DNA from: Clostridium fermenticellae
GTDB lineage: Bacteria; Bacillota; Clostridia; Clostridiales; Clostridiaceae
NCBI RefSeq assembly: GCF_003600355.1
Contig: NZ_CP032416.1
Span: forward strand, 1,880,183 to 1,944,182
Length of the DNA: 64,000 nt
Direction of reading: 5' to 3'
Made by a program: the position numbers and the translations under genes. Below are positions 1 to 9,191 of this stretch, piece after piece (the first letter of the stretch is position 1; the number at the start of each line of letters is the position of its first letter). The notes below the pieces were generated by a model. The model did no database searches and was not told where the DNA came from. It saw only the letters and a list, made by a program, of their open reading frames with translations.

Positions 1-387
1 GATTTTGATATAATGATTGAAGAACCTTTTAGTAAATTAAAGATAAAAGAAAATGAATTAATAAGTATCATCAGCAATATTATAGATAATGCATTTGAGG
101 CATTTGAACCGGAATTCAAGATTGACGAAAAAAAGATAACATTTGATACATTTATTGAGGACAATAAATTCTGCATCGAAATATCAGATAATGCAAGTAT
201 GATTCCAGTAGATATCCAAAATAAAATTTTTGAAAAAGGATTTTCCACAAAGTCAAAGAAAACAAGTGATCATGGTTTCGGTCTATACATTACTAAACAG
301 TTGATTGAAAAAAATGGAGGAACCATAACTCTCGAAAGCACTCCCCAAATAACCACATTTTTAGTTGCTTTTATGCTTAAAAAATAG
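1..387 (+). CDS. Sensor histidine kinase, C-terminal ATPase domain (partial at the 5' edge)
   Basis: The reading frame is open from the first base, so this is the last 128 residues of a longer protein cut by the window edge. It carries the GHKL ATPase boxes in order: an N box (SNIIDNAFEAF), a G1 box (ISDNAS) and an F/G2 region (IFEKGFSTKSK...HGFGLY). The N-box and G2 spelling resembles CitA/DcuS/AgrC-type kinases. The dimerisation/His domain and sensor lie outside the window, so the signal is unknown. It runs convergent to the next gene, with repeat copy A between them. Confidence 0.85.
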   Translation, partial: DFDIMIEEPFSKLKIKENELISIISNIIDNAFEAFEPEFKIDEKKITFDTFIEDNKFCIEISDNASMIPVDIQNKIFEKGFSTKSKKTSDHGFGLYITKQLIEKNGGTITLESTPQITTFLVAFMLKK

Positions 388-394
388 GTTTTAT

Positions 395-640
395 ATGGTC
401 CAGGTTTAACTTACCTTCCGGTCGGGATTTCTAAAATACGTCACGTAAAAAATTTCTAGTAAGTCTAAGCTTGTGTTCATAAAAATCTAAGCAGATTTTA
501 TAAACTCACTTTGTTCAAACATATAAAATCTGCTTAGATTTTTAAGAACGCTTCGCTAAGACGTACTACAAAATTTTTTAATGTGCCTTAATTTTAGAAA
601 TCCCGGCCTACGAATAAGTTAAGAATTAGTTTAACTAACT
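395..640. repeat. MITE-like imperfect palindrome, copy A (CCGG subfamily)
   Basis: This roughly 245-bp non-coding stretch folds on itself. The left arm reads TTTAACTTAC...CGGGATTTCTAAAAT and the right arm is its inverted counterpart ending near AAGTTAAG. The centre contains AAAATCTAAGCAGATTTTATA followed by its inverse. It shares AAAAATTTCTAGTAAGTCTAAG-type internal sequence with the copies at 2604, 9014, 31042, 46426 and 50720. Its arms use the CCGG/CGGGATTTC variant also seen at 31042. It sits between convergent genes. Borders are approximate. Confidence 0.7.
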
Positions 641-669
641 TTTTAACTATGCCCCTGACATCACACAAG

Positions 670-1746
670 TCAATGATTGTCATGATATATTTTATATGTT
701 CCATCTTCATCAGAAATTAAGTTTATGGAATTTTCGCCTTTTAAATAAACAAATACACTATATTTATCATTATTAGAATTTAACAGATCACTTCCTGTAA
801 AAAATACATTACCACCATTGTCACAAGCTATTCCCCCATATAAATTCACATATTTCGGAAAATCATAACTGACTTTATCTATTTCAAGATTTTTAGGTGA
901 AAATTTATATAAATTTGCATGTCCACCATATTCTGTTGCTAATAAATATAATTCATCATCTTTTTTATCAAATACTGAATCATATACACTTATCATACTA
1001 CCCTTTACAGAGCTAACTTTATTAGTTAAATTATTATAGTAATAAAAATTATCACCATTTGTCTGCCTTGAAAGTATAAATAAATTACCCTCTAAAAGCT
1101 TAAAATAAATACAATATCCATCGATTTTATCACAATAAATACTTTCTTTCTTATTATTTAAATCATACATATATATCTTACTCGAACTGTCTTTTCCTGA
1201 TTTTATCCCATAATATAATATATGATTATCATCCAGCCATTCATATAAATTTCCTGAAACTAGTACATCAGAATTTAAATTTATATATTTATTCTTATAT
1301 ATATCATATATACACATACCTTCTGCACTTTGAACAGAATCATTTCTATACTTTCTAAATGCAATCCTGCTTCCCGATGGATTCAATTTTAAATCCTCTG
1401 CTGAATAAAAATCATTTAACTCAGCAGTTTTTCCATTATTTAATATTTGTATGGAGCTTTTAATAAGATTGTTCCCTTTAGAAATATCTGTTGAGTAAAC
1501 ATATACCGATTTTTTTGAATTATATACTAATTCTCTTATTGCATTAAAAGAACCTAAACTTCTCAATTCATAATTTTCAATATTATATATATCGGAATTT
1601 TTATTATTAAATACAGTTACCATTTTAAGAGATGGTATATCAATTTTTGCAGCAGTTGTGTCATTTTTAGTGTTATTTAATAAAATAATTAAAACAACAG
1701 CAAAAATAAATAATAAGGATGTTAAAATTCTCACCACATTTTTCAT
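670..1746 (-). CDS. Membrane-anchored protein of unknown function, possible beta-propeller
   Basis: I do not recognise a family. The 358-residue product begins with one hydrophobic segment (about residues 5-25, VRILTSLLFIFAVVLIILL) that would anchor it, with the rest outside the membrane. The remainder is rich in short repeats of the type found in WD/TolB-like propellers, for example IYMYDLNNKKESIY and LYKFSPKNLEID, which suggests a propeller fold; this is inference only. Its ATG overlaps the dapF stop codon by one base (TAATG), so it is translationally coupled to dapF. No link between the two functions is known to me. Confidence 0.75.
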   Translation of the reverse strand: MKNVVRILTSLLFIFAVVLIILLNNTKNDTTAAKIDIPSLKMVTVFNNKNSDIYNIENYELRSLGSFNAIRELVYNSKKSVYVYSTDISKGNNLIKSSIQILNNGKTAELNDFYSAEDLKLNPSGSRIAFRKYRNDSVQSAEGMCIYDIYKNKYINLNSDVLVSGNLYEWLDDNHILYYGIKSGKDSSSKIYMYDLNNKKESIYCDKIDGYCIYFKLLEGNLFILSRQTNGDNFYYYNNLTNKVSSVKGSMISVYDSVFDKKDDELYLLATEYGGHANLYKFSPKNLEIDKVSYDFPKYVNLYGGIACDNGGNVFFTGSDLLNSNNDKYSVFVYLKGENSINLISDEDGTYKIYHDNH

Positions 1747-2567
1747 TAAATTTCTAATTCCCCTTTAAAAGAAATCAATGCTGGACCTGTCATAAACACT
1801 CCATTTTCTTTTATTTGAACTAATAATTTACCACCAGGAATATGGACTTCAACCTTATCTCCTGTAAAACCAAGCTTATTTGCTGCTATAACAGACGAGC
1901 AGTTTCCAGTTCCACACGCCAAAGTTGCTCCTGCTCCCCTTTCCCAGGTCTTAACTTTAATTTTGTTTTTATCTACTATTTCACAGAAATTAACATTTGT
2001 ACCTTCAGGAAAAAGTTCATATTTTTCAATATACTTTCCTTCATTAATATCAAAATCATCCAAGTTTCCGAAAATAATTGTATGTGGCACTCCCATAAGC
2101 ATTGTCGTTATATTATATTCTCTACCATGCAATTTTATTTTCTTATTTACAATTTCATCCTCACAATTTGCAGGTATAGATTTACAATCAAAGGATGGTT
2201 TTCCCATATTTATTGTAACTTTCTCAACCTTACTATTTTCCATATGTAAAAAAGCATCTTTTACCCCGTCGCCGGTTTCTATTTTAATTGGATTAGAATC
2301 TACTATATGATTATCCCATACATATTTTGCAAAACATCTTATACCATTTCCACACATAGATGCATAAGAACCATCAGAATTTATTATAACCATCTGAATT
2401 TGTGCAATTTCACTATTACGGACAATAAGTATTCCATCTCCACCGATTCCAAAGTGTCTGTCACATAATATTTTTGCTATTTGGCTTTCTTTACCCTTAA
2501 ATTCACATTTTCTATCGTCTATTATTACAAAATCATTTCCATTTCCATTCATTTTAACAAATTTCAT
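1746..2567 (-). CDS. dapF: Diaminopimelate epimerase
   Basis: It interconverts LL- and meso-diaminopimelate, the last shared step before lysine and the meso-DAP of peptidoglycan. The 273-residue protein has the family length. Both catalytic cysteines are present in their usual settings: C72 in SMCGNGIRC and C218 in ACGTGNCSS. The N-terminal MKFVKMNGNGNDF is typical. The presence of meso-DAP wall chemistry agrees with the DNPR-type MurE encoded at 18055-19509. The stop codon overlaps the start of the downstream membrane protein. Repeat copy B lies upstream, between this gene and the divergent rqcH. Confidence 0.97.
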   Translation of the reverse strand: MKFVKMNGNGNDFVIIDDRKCEFKGKESQIAKILCDRHFGIGGDGILIVRNSEIAQIQMVIINSDGSYASMCGNGIRCFAKYVWDNHIVDSNPIKIETGDGVKDAFLHMENSKVEKVTINMGKPSFDCKSIPANCEDEIVNKKIKLHGREYNITTMLMGVPHTIIFGNLDDFDINEGKYIEKYELFPEGTNVNFCEIVDKNKIKVKTWERGAGATLACGTGNCSSVIAANKLGFTGDKVEVHIPGGKLLVQIKENGVFMTGPALISFKGELEI

Positions 2568-2603
2568 TCTTATTTCCCGCCCTTCAAAGCCTATAGGTTA
2601 TAT

Positions 2604-2863
2604 TATAGGGTTTATAATTCCAGGCTTAAGTTATACGTAAGCTGACATTTCCAAAATGTAGGCACATTAAAAAATTTTTTAGTAAATCTTGGTGAAGTAT
2701 TTTTGAAAATCTTAGTAGCTTTTATATGTTTGAGCCTGCGAGTTTATAAAATCTGCTTAATTTTTTATAAATATGAACTTAGACTTACTGGCAATTTTTT
2801 AGGTGACGAATTTTGGAAATGTCAGCTGAAGTATAACTTAAGCTTTCATTTATAAACCATATA
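2604..2863. repeat. MITE-like imperfect palindrome, copy B
   Basis: A 260-bp element occupies most of the 428-bp gap between divergent dapF and rqcH. The left end is TATAGGGTTTATAATTCCAG with CTTAAGTTATAC; the right end is the inverse, GTATAACTTAAGCTTTCATT to AAACCATATA. Inner blocks AGCTGACATTTCC and AAAATCTGCTTA are also repeated in inverted orientation, so the whole element is one long hairpin with a central loop near GAGCCTGCGAG. It contains no open frame. The rest of the gap (2864-2995) holds a TATAAT at 2943-2948 that probably belongs to the rqcH promoter. Confidence 0.85.
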
Positions 2864-2995
2864 TAGTAAAACTTAAAATTAGTTTACTACTTAGACGTCC
2901 TTTTATCAATACCATTTACTTTATTTTAAAATTCTAAAATGATATAATACTATAAGCCGAAATTTCATTATTGTATAAGCAGAAAGGATGATAAA

Positions 2996-4735
2996 ATGTC
3001 TCTAGATGGAATTTTTTTATATACATTAATTGATGAATTAAAAAAATATTTATTAAATGGAAAAGTAGAAAAAGTAAATCAACCGGAAAAAGATGAAATT
3101 GTACTTTCCATAAAAAACAGCAGAAAAACATATAAATTATTAATAAGTGCAAGCCCTGTATACCCGAAAATACACATAACAAATGCAATTAAATCCAACC
3201 CAATTACACCACCAATGTTTTGTATGGTTCTTAGGAAATATATAAATTCAAGCAAACTTATTAATATAAGGCAGCTTGATACCGACAGGATAATATTTTT
3301 AGATTTCAAGAGCACAGATGAACTTGGCTTTAATAGTATATACACATTGGTAATTGAAATTATGGGAAGACACAGTAATATAACTTTAGTCAGAAGTAGA
3401 GACAATATGATAATGGACAGTATAAAACATATTGGTCTGGAAATAAATACTGTAAGATGCATTTACCCGAACATACCATATATACTTCCGCCAAAATCGT
3501 TAAAACTCAATCCATTTGATTATACTTTTCATGATTTAACTAATTTTTTAAACGACAATGAAATCAAGTATGACAAAAAATTTTTTTCGAGTACTTTTAC
3601 TGGAATAAGCACACTCTTTTCAAATGAATTATTTTATAGGTTTACAAAAAATAACAATGAATTTACATTTAATAATATAAAATATATAAATAACTTTTTC
3701 ATTAGTATAATGTCTGATATTAAAAGCAATAACTTTTATTTTTCTTCTTATTTTGACGGAAATATCGCAAAAGATTTCTATTGTCAGCAAATGACACAGT
3801 TTAAAAATTTAGAGGAGAAAATATATTCATCACCTTCTAAACTTATAGAGGAATTCTACTACAAAAAAGACAAAAATGACAGATTAAAAAACAAATCATC
3901 GGATTTACAAAAACTTCTAAATGTAAATTTAGATAGATGTAACAAAAAAGTTAAGATACTTAAAAATAATTTAACAGAATGTTTGTCTAAAGATAAATAC
4001 ATGCTCTATGGCAATTTACTGACATCAAATATATATAGTATGAAAAAAGGTGATTCGGCAATCACTGTACAAAACTATTATGATGAAAATTTACCATCTG
4101 TTGAAATCAAACTAAATAATAGTAAAACACCTTCTGAAAATATTCAAGCCTATTTTAAAAAGTATAATAAAATGAAAAAAACAGAAGAAGCAGCTAAGTC
4201 CCAATTAGAAATCACTAAAAACGAAATAGAATACCTTGAATCAGTTATTACAAATTTAAGAAATGCAGACGACTATGAAAGCATAGAAGAGATAAAAAAA
4301 GAACTTATGTCCACAGGATATATCAGATTCAAAAAAAATATACATTCTAAAAAAACGAAACCTTTAAAACCCCTGAAATTTATATCAAGTGATGGTATTG
4401 ATATATATGTTGGTAAAAATAATTTTCAAAATGACTATCTAACATTAAAATTTGCAGATAAAAGAGATATATGGATGCATACAAAAAATATACCGGGCTC
4501 GCATGTCATAGTAAAAAACTTTAAAGACGTACCAGATAGGACTTTAGAGGAAGCCGCCAAGCTCGCCGCCTACTATAGTAAAAGCAAAGAATCTTCTAAA
4601 GTTCCTGTAGATTATACACAAGCAAAGAATGTACATAAACCTAATGGTGCAAAACCTGGTATGGTAATATACTATACCAACAAAACAATATATGTAGATC
4701 CAGAAAAACCTAAAATAGAAGAAATACTAAAGTAA
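2996..4735 (+). CDS. rqcH: Ribosome quality control protein RqcH (NFACT family)
   Basis: In Firmicutes RqcH binds 60S-like stalled large subunits and adds C-terminal alanine tails to the blocked chain. The 579-residue protein shows the expected order: an NFACT-N domain with MGRHSN (residues 123-128), a coiled-coil middle (about 290-430) and a C-terminal NFACT-R domain with DIWMHTKNIPGSHVIV. The older name is FbpA, fibronectin-binding protein. Start chosen at the ATG behind AAAGGATGATAAA. It is transcribed alone, away from dapF, and ends in a 20-bp-stem terminator shared with uraA. Confidence 0.95.
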   Translation: MSLDGIFLYTLIDELKKYLLNGKVEKVNQPEKDEIVLSIKNSRKTYKLLISASPVYPKIHITNAIKSNPITPPMFCMVLRKYINSSKLINIRQLDTDRIIFLDFKSTDELGFNSIYTLVIEIMGRHSNITLVRSRDNMIMDSIKHIGLEINTVRCIYPNIPYILPPKSLKLNPFDYTFHDLTNFLNDNEIKYDKKFFSSTFTGISTLFSNELFYRFTKNNNEFTFNNIKYINNFFISIMSDIKSNNFYFSSYFDGNIAKDFYCQQMTQFKNLEEKIYSSPSKLIEEFYYKKDKNDRLKNKSSDLQKLLNVNLDRCNKKVKILKNNLTECLSKDKYMLYGNLLTSNIYSMKKGDSAITVQNYYDENLPSVEIKLNNSKTPSENIQAYFKKYNKMKKTEEAAKSQLEITKNEIEYLESVITNLRNADDYESIEEIKKELMSTGYIRFKKNIHSKKTKPLKPLKFISSDGIDIYVGKNNFQNDYLTLKFADKRDIWMHTKNIPGSHVIVKNFKDVPDRTLEEAAKLAAYYSKSKESSKVPVDYTQAKNVHKPNGAKPGMVIYYTNKTIYVDPEKPKIEEILK

Positions 4736-4737
4736 TT

Positions 4738-4781
4738 AAAGAGGTGCAGTTTTAAATTGATATTTAAAACTGCACCTCTTT
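4738..4781. terminator. Bidirectional terminator between rqcH and uraA
   Basis: A perfect 20-bp stem (AAAGAGGTGCAGTTTTAAAT, loop TGAT, then its inverse) is flanked by A- and T-rich runs on both sides. It sits between two convergent genes, so it can stop transcription from either. Confidence 0.95.
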
Positions 4782-4790
4782 ATATATATT

Positions 4791-6107
4791 CTAAACTGCC
4801 TCTTTATGTTCTCTTATTTCATTGTCTGGTTCCTCAGAAAGACTCTTCTTTGGAAGTACAAGATTCAAAAAGATTCCAACTAAAGTTGCAAGCGCTATTC
4901 CGGCTATTTCTACATCAGCACCATTGAACTTAAATTTTAATGAGGCTCCGCCTATTCCGAGCACCATTATTACTGAAGCAATTAATAGATTTCTCTTTTC
5001 ACCGAAGTCTATTTTATCCTCCACAAATATTCTAAAACCAGATGATGCTATTATACCAAACAATAATATACTGACCCCGCCCATTACAGGTAATGGCATA
5101 TTTTCTATTATTGTTGATATTGGTCCTATAAAAGAAAGTATTATTGCAATTATAGCAGCTCCACCTATTACCCATACACTGTAAACTTTAGTTATTGCCA
5201 TTACTCCTATGTTTTCTCCATAAGTTGTATTTGGAGGGCCTCCAACAAATCCTGCAAACATGGTAGCTACTCCATCGCCTAATATCGATCTATGAAGACC
5301 TGGTTCTTTAGTAAAATCTCTGCCTACCACATTATTTGTAACATATATGTGTCCTATATGCTCTGCAATTGTTACAAATGAAACTGGTGCCATAAGCATC
5401 ATTGCACTAAAATTAAATTTAGGTGTCATAAACTGTGGTATTCTAAAAATTTTTGTACTTGCTACAGTTTGAAGTACACTATGTGGTATTACTCCAAGTA
5501 CAAGTGCCGAAATATATCCGGTTATCATAGCTATAAGTACAGGTATAACTCCTAAAAATCCCTTAAAATACATACTTCCAAACACACCAACAGCTAAAGT
5601 AATCATAGATACAGTTACCCAGGCCCACCTTGGAGCGCTTTGAAGTGAAGCATCAGTATAGCTTAAATTCAATCCAGCCCAATTTATAGCTGTTTGAGCC
5701 ATGCTAAGTCCTATTACTATTACAATAGATCCTACTACTATTGGTGACAAAATTCTATTCAGCCATTTTATACCACAGAATCTTATTATTAATGAAACTA
5801 TCATATAAATAAAACCAGCTGCTATAACACCTGAAAGCATTGCCTGCGGTCCATAATTTTTAGAAGCCACTGTCATAGGTGCTATAAATGCAAATGACGA
5901 ACCTATATAAGCCGGCAGTTTCGCCTTGGTACATAAAATATAGAGAAGTGTTCCAACTCCGCTGCAAAAAAGTGCAATTGATGGGCTCATGCCCGTAAGT
6001 ATTGGAACTAATATTGTAGCTCCAACCATAGCAAACAAATGCTGAAAACTAAGTGGTATTGTTTTAATTATAGGTAGTTTTTCTTCTACATCAATGTAAT
6101 TTTTCAT
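4791..6107 (-). CDS. uraA: Uracil permease (NCS2 family)
   Basis: A 438-residue polytopic membrane protein of the nucleobase:cation symporter-2 family that imports uracil. Many hydrophobic segments alternate with short loops, and the family motif region NNTTYGENIGV-like (PPNTTYGENIGVMAITKVYS) is present. It lies 68 bp downstream of pyrR on the same strand. A consensus PyrR-binding sequence sits just before its ribosome binding site (AGGAGAAGG), with no terminator between. This implies pyrimidine-dependent repression at translation. Confidence 0.95.
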   Translation of the reverse strand: MKNYIDVEEKLPIIKTIPLSFQHLFAMVGATILVPILTGMSPSIALFCSGVGTLLYILCTKAKLPAYIGSSFAFIAPMTVASKNYGPQAMLSGVIAAGFIYMIVSLIIRFCGIKWLNRILSPIVVGSIVIVIGLSMAQTAINWAGLNLSYTDASLQSAPRWAWVTVSMITLAVGVFGSMYFKGFLGVIPVLIAMITGYISALVLGVIPHSVLQTVASTKIFRIPQFMTPKFNFSAMMLMAPVSFVTIAEHIGHIYVTNNVVGRDFTKEPGLHRSILGDGVATMFAGFVGGPPNTTYGENIGVMAITKVYSVWVIGGAAIIAIILSFIGPISTIIENMPLPVMGGVSILLFGIIASSGFRIFVEDKIDFGEKRNLLIASVIMVLGIGGASLKFKFNGADVEIAGIALATLVGIFLNLVLPKKSLSEEPDNEIREHKEAV

Positions 6108-6124
6108 TTATCCTTCTCCTTTTT

Positions 6125-6138
6125 AGCCTCTCTGGACT
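6125..6138 (-). promoter_or_regulatory. PyrR-binding RNA loop overlapping the uraA translation start region
   Basis: The minus strand reads AGTCCAGAGAGGCT, the textbook PyrR anti-antiterminator loop. It is followed within seven bases by the uraA Shine-Dalgarno AGGAGAAGG. No U-tailed hairpin separates it from the start codon. PyrR-UMP bound here would be expected to block ribosome entry rather than to terminate transcription. Confidence 0.8.
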
Positions 6139-6175
6139 ATTTTAAAAGTAGTACACAAGACTATATTAATTTATA

Positions 6176-6709
6176 TTATAATTCATATATTTTTACAGAA
6201 TCTTTTTCATCAATTTCCATAAGTTCTACTGAGACCATTTCCCCTTTAGATGTTGGAATATTTTTTCCAACATAATCAGGCCTTATAGGTAATTCCCTAT
6301 GTCCTCTGTCTATTAATACCGCAAGTTGTATCATTTTGGGTCTTCCTGCATGCATAATTGCATCTATCGCAGCTCTTACTGTCCTTCCAGTATATATTAC
6401 ATCGTCAATCAATATTACTTTTTTATTCTCAACATTGATTAAGTCTACATCTTTTATTACTGGCTGCTCATTTAATTTACTAAGATCATCTCTATATAAA
6501 GTTATATCAACACTTTCTACTTTTAATTTCACTCCCTCTATGTTTTCTATCATCTGAGCTATTCTCTCTGCCAGCGGATACCCTCTCCTTTTTATACCAA
6601 CTAATACAATATCCTCAGCACCTTTGTTTTTCTCTATTATCTCGTGAGATATTCGTGTCAAAGTTCTCTTTATACCTTTATCATCAAGTATAATAGTCTT
6701 AAGTTCCAT
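6176..6709 (-). CDS. pyrR: PyrR, uracil-responsive pyr RNA-binding regulator / uracil phosphoribosyltransferase
   Basis: PyrR binds pyr leader RNA when UMP is plentiful and also has weak uracil phosphoribosyltransferase activity. The 177-residue protein has the PRPP-binding loop [17 protein letters not shown] and the family N-terminus. I chose the ATG at 6709 because GGAGGTGAAGTAT precedes it; the longer frame to 6766 adds a hydrophobic stretch that lies inside the leader. Its own leader contains a PyrR attenuator, so it is autoregulated, and uraA follows in the same transcript. Confidence 0.96.
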   Translation of the reverse strand: MELKTIILDDKGIKRTLTRISHEIIEKNKGAEDIVLVGIKRRGYPLAERIAQMIENIEGVKLKVESVDITLYRDDLSKLNEQPVIKDVDLINVENKKVILIDDVIYTGRTVRAAIDAIMHAGRPKMIQLAVLIDRGHRELPIRPDYVGKNIPTSKGEMVSVELMEIDEKDSVKIYEL

Positions 6710-6756
6710 ATACTTCACCTCCAAACAACAAGGAAATATAAAAACAATCAAAAATA

Positions 6757-6840
6757 ATGCCCACACTCAGTGAGTATGGACATGTTTTATCTTTTAATAC
6801 AATAACATTATAAAACCTTCTGACCTCACTGGATCACTCT
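6757..6840 (-). promoter_or_regulatory. PyrR-dependent transcription attenuator in the pyrR leader
   Basis: On the minus strand the PyrR-binding loop GATCCAGTGAGGTC (6821-6834) comes first. A terminator follows at 6757-6783, with a 12-bp stem between ATGTCCATACTC and GAGTGTGGGCAT and a tail TATTTTTGATTGTTTTT. CAGTGAG from the loop is exactly complementary to CTCACTG in the terminator, which forms the competing antiterminator. All three alternative structures of a pyr attenuator are therefore present. Confidence 0.85.
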
Positions 6841-6892
6841 TAAAGGAATTTTAAATTTTAAATAAAATCGTATTTCTTAAACCTCTTTTATC

Positions 6893-6921
6893 ATTTTAGC
6901 ACATAAATATCACTATTTCAA
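6893..6921 (-). promoter_or_regulatory. Sigma-A promoter of pyrR-uraA
   Basis: TTGAAA (6916-6921) and TAAAAT (6893-6898) are 17 bp apart, and TG precedes the -10 as an extended element. The -35 overlaps the last codons of the upstream pseudouridine synthase gene. It lies directly before the PyrR attenuator. Confidence 0.7.
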
Positions 6922-7833
6922 CTCTGACTTTAGAATATTTAATATTCTTTTAAAATAAGGAGGAAGATCAGTTTCAAATTCTACATATTTACCACTTGAA
7001 GGATGTATAAAACCAAGCTTTTTAGCGTGAAGCATCTGTCCTTCTAATTTAAATTTTTGTTTTTTATACCCATATACATGATCTCCTACTAGAGGATGCC
7101 CTATATAAGTCATATGAACTCTTATCTGGTGTGTTCTTCCAGTTTCTAAAACACATTTTAAAAGAGTATTATTTTTAAATTTATTCAAAATATTGTAATG
7201 GGTAACCGCCCTTCTTCCATCACTTACAACAGCCATTTTTATTCTGTCTACTGGATGTCTTCCAAGTGGCGCATCTACTGTACCATCTTCTTTTATAATT
7301 CCTTCGGTAAGCGCAACATATTCTCTTATAATAGAATGTTCTTTAAACTGATATGCCAGTTTATTATGTGCATTATCATTTTTGGCAACTACTAAAACCC
7401 CGGATGTATCCTTGTCAATTCTATGAACTATACCAGGCCTCATAACTCCATTTATTCCTGACAAATCCTTACAGTGATTTAAAAGTGCATTTACTAAGGT
7501 CCCACTGTATAATCCTGGTGCCGGATGAACTACCATGCCCTGAGGTTTATTTACAACAATAACATCACTATCCTCATATACTATATCAAGCTTTATATCC
7601 TCCGGTTCTATATTTAATCCAACTGGATCTGGAATTGTAATTTTAATTATGTCATTTTTTCTGAGTTTATAATTACTCTTCTTTACATTACCATTTACAC
7701 TTACCATTTTATTTGATATAAGCTGCTGAATATATGATCTTGACTTTTCGTCTATACATTGTGTTAAAAATATATCCAGTCTCATATCTTCAAAAATACC
7801 ATCCGCAATAAAACTCTTAATTTCCATATCCAT
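6913..7833 (-). CDS. rluD: RluD-family 23S rRNA pseudouridine synthase
   Basis: The 306-residue enzyme converts specific uridines of large-subunit rRNA to pseudouridine. An N-terminal S4 RNA-binding domain (about residues 15-75) is followed by the catalytic domain with HRIDKDTSGVLVVAKND, whose Asp is the nucleophile. The exact target cannot be told from sequence; RluD-type is likely because of the S4 domain. It overlaps the end of lspA by 17 bases, the usual Firmicute arrangement. Two starts (7833 and 7827) are both served by AAGGAAG. Confidence 0.93.
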   Translation of the reverse strand: MDMEIKSFIADGIFEDMRLDIFLTQCIDEKSRSYIQQLISNKMVSVNGNVKKSNYKLRKNDIIKITIPDPVGLNIEPEDIKLDIVYEDSDVIVVNKPQGMVVHPAPGLYSGTLVNALLNHCKDLSGINGVMRPGIVHRIDKDTSGVLVVAKNDNAHNKLAYQFKEHSIIREYVALTEGIIKEDGTVDAPLGRHPVDRIKMAVVSDGRRAVTHYNILNKFKNNTLLKCVLETGRTHQIRVHMTYIGHPLVGDHVYGYKKQKFKLEGQMLHAKKLGFIHPSSGKYVEFETDLPPYFKRILNILKSELK

Positions 7834-8272
7834 CTTCCTTTATCAAATAAAATGCAAGAAGAGAAGTACCTATTACCACTGTAACATCAGCAACATTAAA
7901 AGTAGGGAAATAATAAATGTCTCTATAGTGCACTAATATAAAATCTACTACATATCCGTAAAAAATTCTATCAAATAAGTTTCCAACTGCACCACCTAAT
8001 ATAAGAGCTATACTAATTTTTAATATTCTGGAATTCGGTTTATACCTTAAAAAGTAATATATAACTCCTGCTATTACAATAAATGTTATAACAACCAAAA
8101 GAATTACTCTATTTTGTAATATTCCAAATGCTGCACCTCTGTTCTCCAGGTATGAAAAACCAAATATGTTTTTTAAAATAACTATTTCAGGTACTTTTGT
8201 AAGTATATTAAGTGCCCATAATTTTGTTATTCTATCCAGTATCAGCACTACTATAACAACTAAAAATTCCAT
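7817..8272 (-). CDS. lspA: Lipoprotein signal peptidase (signal peptidase II)
   Basis: The enzyme removes the signal peptide of prolipoproteins after lipid attachment to the +1 Cys. The 151-residue protein has four membrane segments. Both catalytic aspartates are in their conserved settings, GGAVGNLFDRI and FNVADVTVVIG. The gene is between the yteA-type regulator and rluD, as in many clostridia, and overlaps rluD. Confidence 0.97.
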   Translation of the reverse strand: MEFLVVIVVLILDRITKLWALNILTKVPEIVILKNIFGFSYLENRGAAFGILQNRVILLVVITFIVIAGVIYYFLRYKPNSRILKISIALILGGAVGNLFDRIFYGYVVDFILVHYRDIYYFPTFNVADVTVVIGTSLLAFYLIKEDGYGN

Positions 8273-8308
8273 TTATTTCCCCCTAACATCAAATCAGAGT
8301 GTGCCGTT

Positions 8309-8911
8309 TTATGGTAATTGATTCTTATATTCACTATTACTTATAGCATCTAAAGGATCAGTATACTCTTCAACTTCATCTGTACATTCTTCTGTTATAT
8401 TTTTCCTCCTATTAAACATCCCAACTGAATCATAACTATCTTCCATATCAAATTCAACCTGATTGTTACTGTCATCTACATTATTCATCGTATCCTCAAG
8501 TACATCCTCTTCAGGAGGCCTATTATTGTTTTCACTAGGTTTTGCGTCATCAATAACTTCCTGACAATGTATACAGTATTCAGCATATGGAACAGCCCTT
8601 AACCTGTCAAGTGAAATTTCTTTTCCACACCTTTTGCATACTCCATAGGTACCAGCTTCTATACTACTTAGTGCATTATCTATTTTACTTATCATTGCTG
8701 TTTCATTCTTTTGAAGAGCCATTCCCCTTTGCCTGTCATAAAGCATTCCAGCAGTATCAGCTCCGTGATTATCATATAAAGACAATTCACTCTCTGCCTC
8801 TATATTTGACTTTATAGTTTTATTTTCTTCCATCTGTTCTAAAAGATTGCATGTCGAGTCTTTTTGTTTTTCCAATCTATTCTTAAATTCTTTTAACAAT
8901 CTGTCATCCAT
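8309..8911 (-). CDS. YteA-type TraR/DksA zinc-finger protein
   Basis: The 200-residue product has an N-terminal helical coiled coil and a C4 zinc finger CKRCGKEISLDRL...YCIHC (about residues 113-137), the TraR/DksA signature. YteA proteins of Firmicutes are usually linked to sporulating cells; the biochemical role is unsettled. The C-terminal part is acidic and of low complexity. I chose the ATG at 8911 because GAGAGGAG lies eight bases before it; the frame upstream to 8929 lacks such a site. Confidence 0.88.
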   Translation of the reverse strand: MDDRLLKEFKNRLEKQKDSTCNLLEQMEENKTIKSNIEAESELSLYDNHGADTAGMLYDRQRGMALQKNETAMISKIDNALSSIEAGTYGVCKRCGKEISLDRLRAVPYAEYCIHCQEVIDDAKPSENNNRPPEEDVLEDTMNNVDDSNNQVEFDMEDSYDSVGMFNRRKNITEECTDEVEEYTDPLDAISNSEYKNQLP

Positions 8912-9013
8912 AATTATGACTCCTCTCATTTATATTTTAATACACATATATTTTGATTAAAAGAAGAATCATTTATTCTACATATGACTGATAGTTTAGA
9001 GGTTTCTATTAGC

Positions 9014-9186
9014 TATAGGGTTTGTAATTCCAAGCTTAAGTTATACGTAAGCTGACATTTCCAAAGTGTAGACACATTAAAAAATTTCTTAGTAAATCTT
9101 AGTGAAGTATTTTTGAAAATCTTAGTAGATTCTATATGTTTGAGCCTGCGAGTTTATAAAATCTGCTTAGATTTTTATAAATATGT
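9014..9186. repeat. MITE-like element, copy C, truncated
   Basis: The left arm and centre match copies B, E and F closely (TATAGGGTTTGTAATTCCAA through AAAATCTGCTTAGATTTTTATAAATATG). The match stops about 5 bases before the mtnN stop codon, so the right arm of roughly 85 bp is missing. This is the only copy seen without its second arm. Confidence 0.85.
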
Positions 9187-9191
9187 ATATT

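Noticed and set aside
395-640. Riboswitch or other structured leader RNA
   Set aside because: The structure is a simple long palindrome shared with five other loci at gene ends; it is not placed before a gene start and shows no known aptamer.
1842-2310. Open frames on the plus strand opposite dapF (and similar frames opposite other genes)
   Set aside because: They are antisense shadows of strong genes, with no ribosome sites and unlikely composition.
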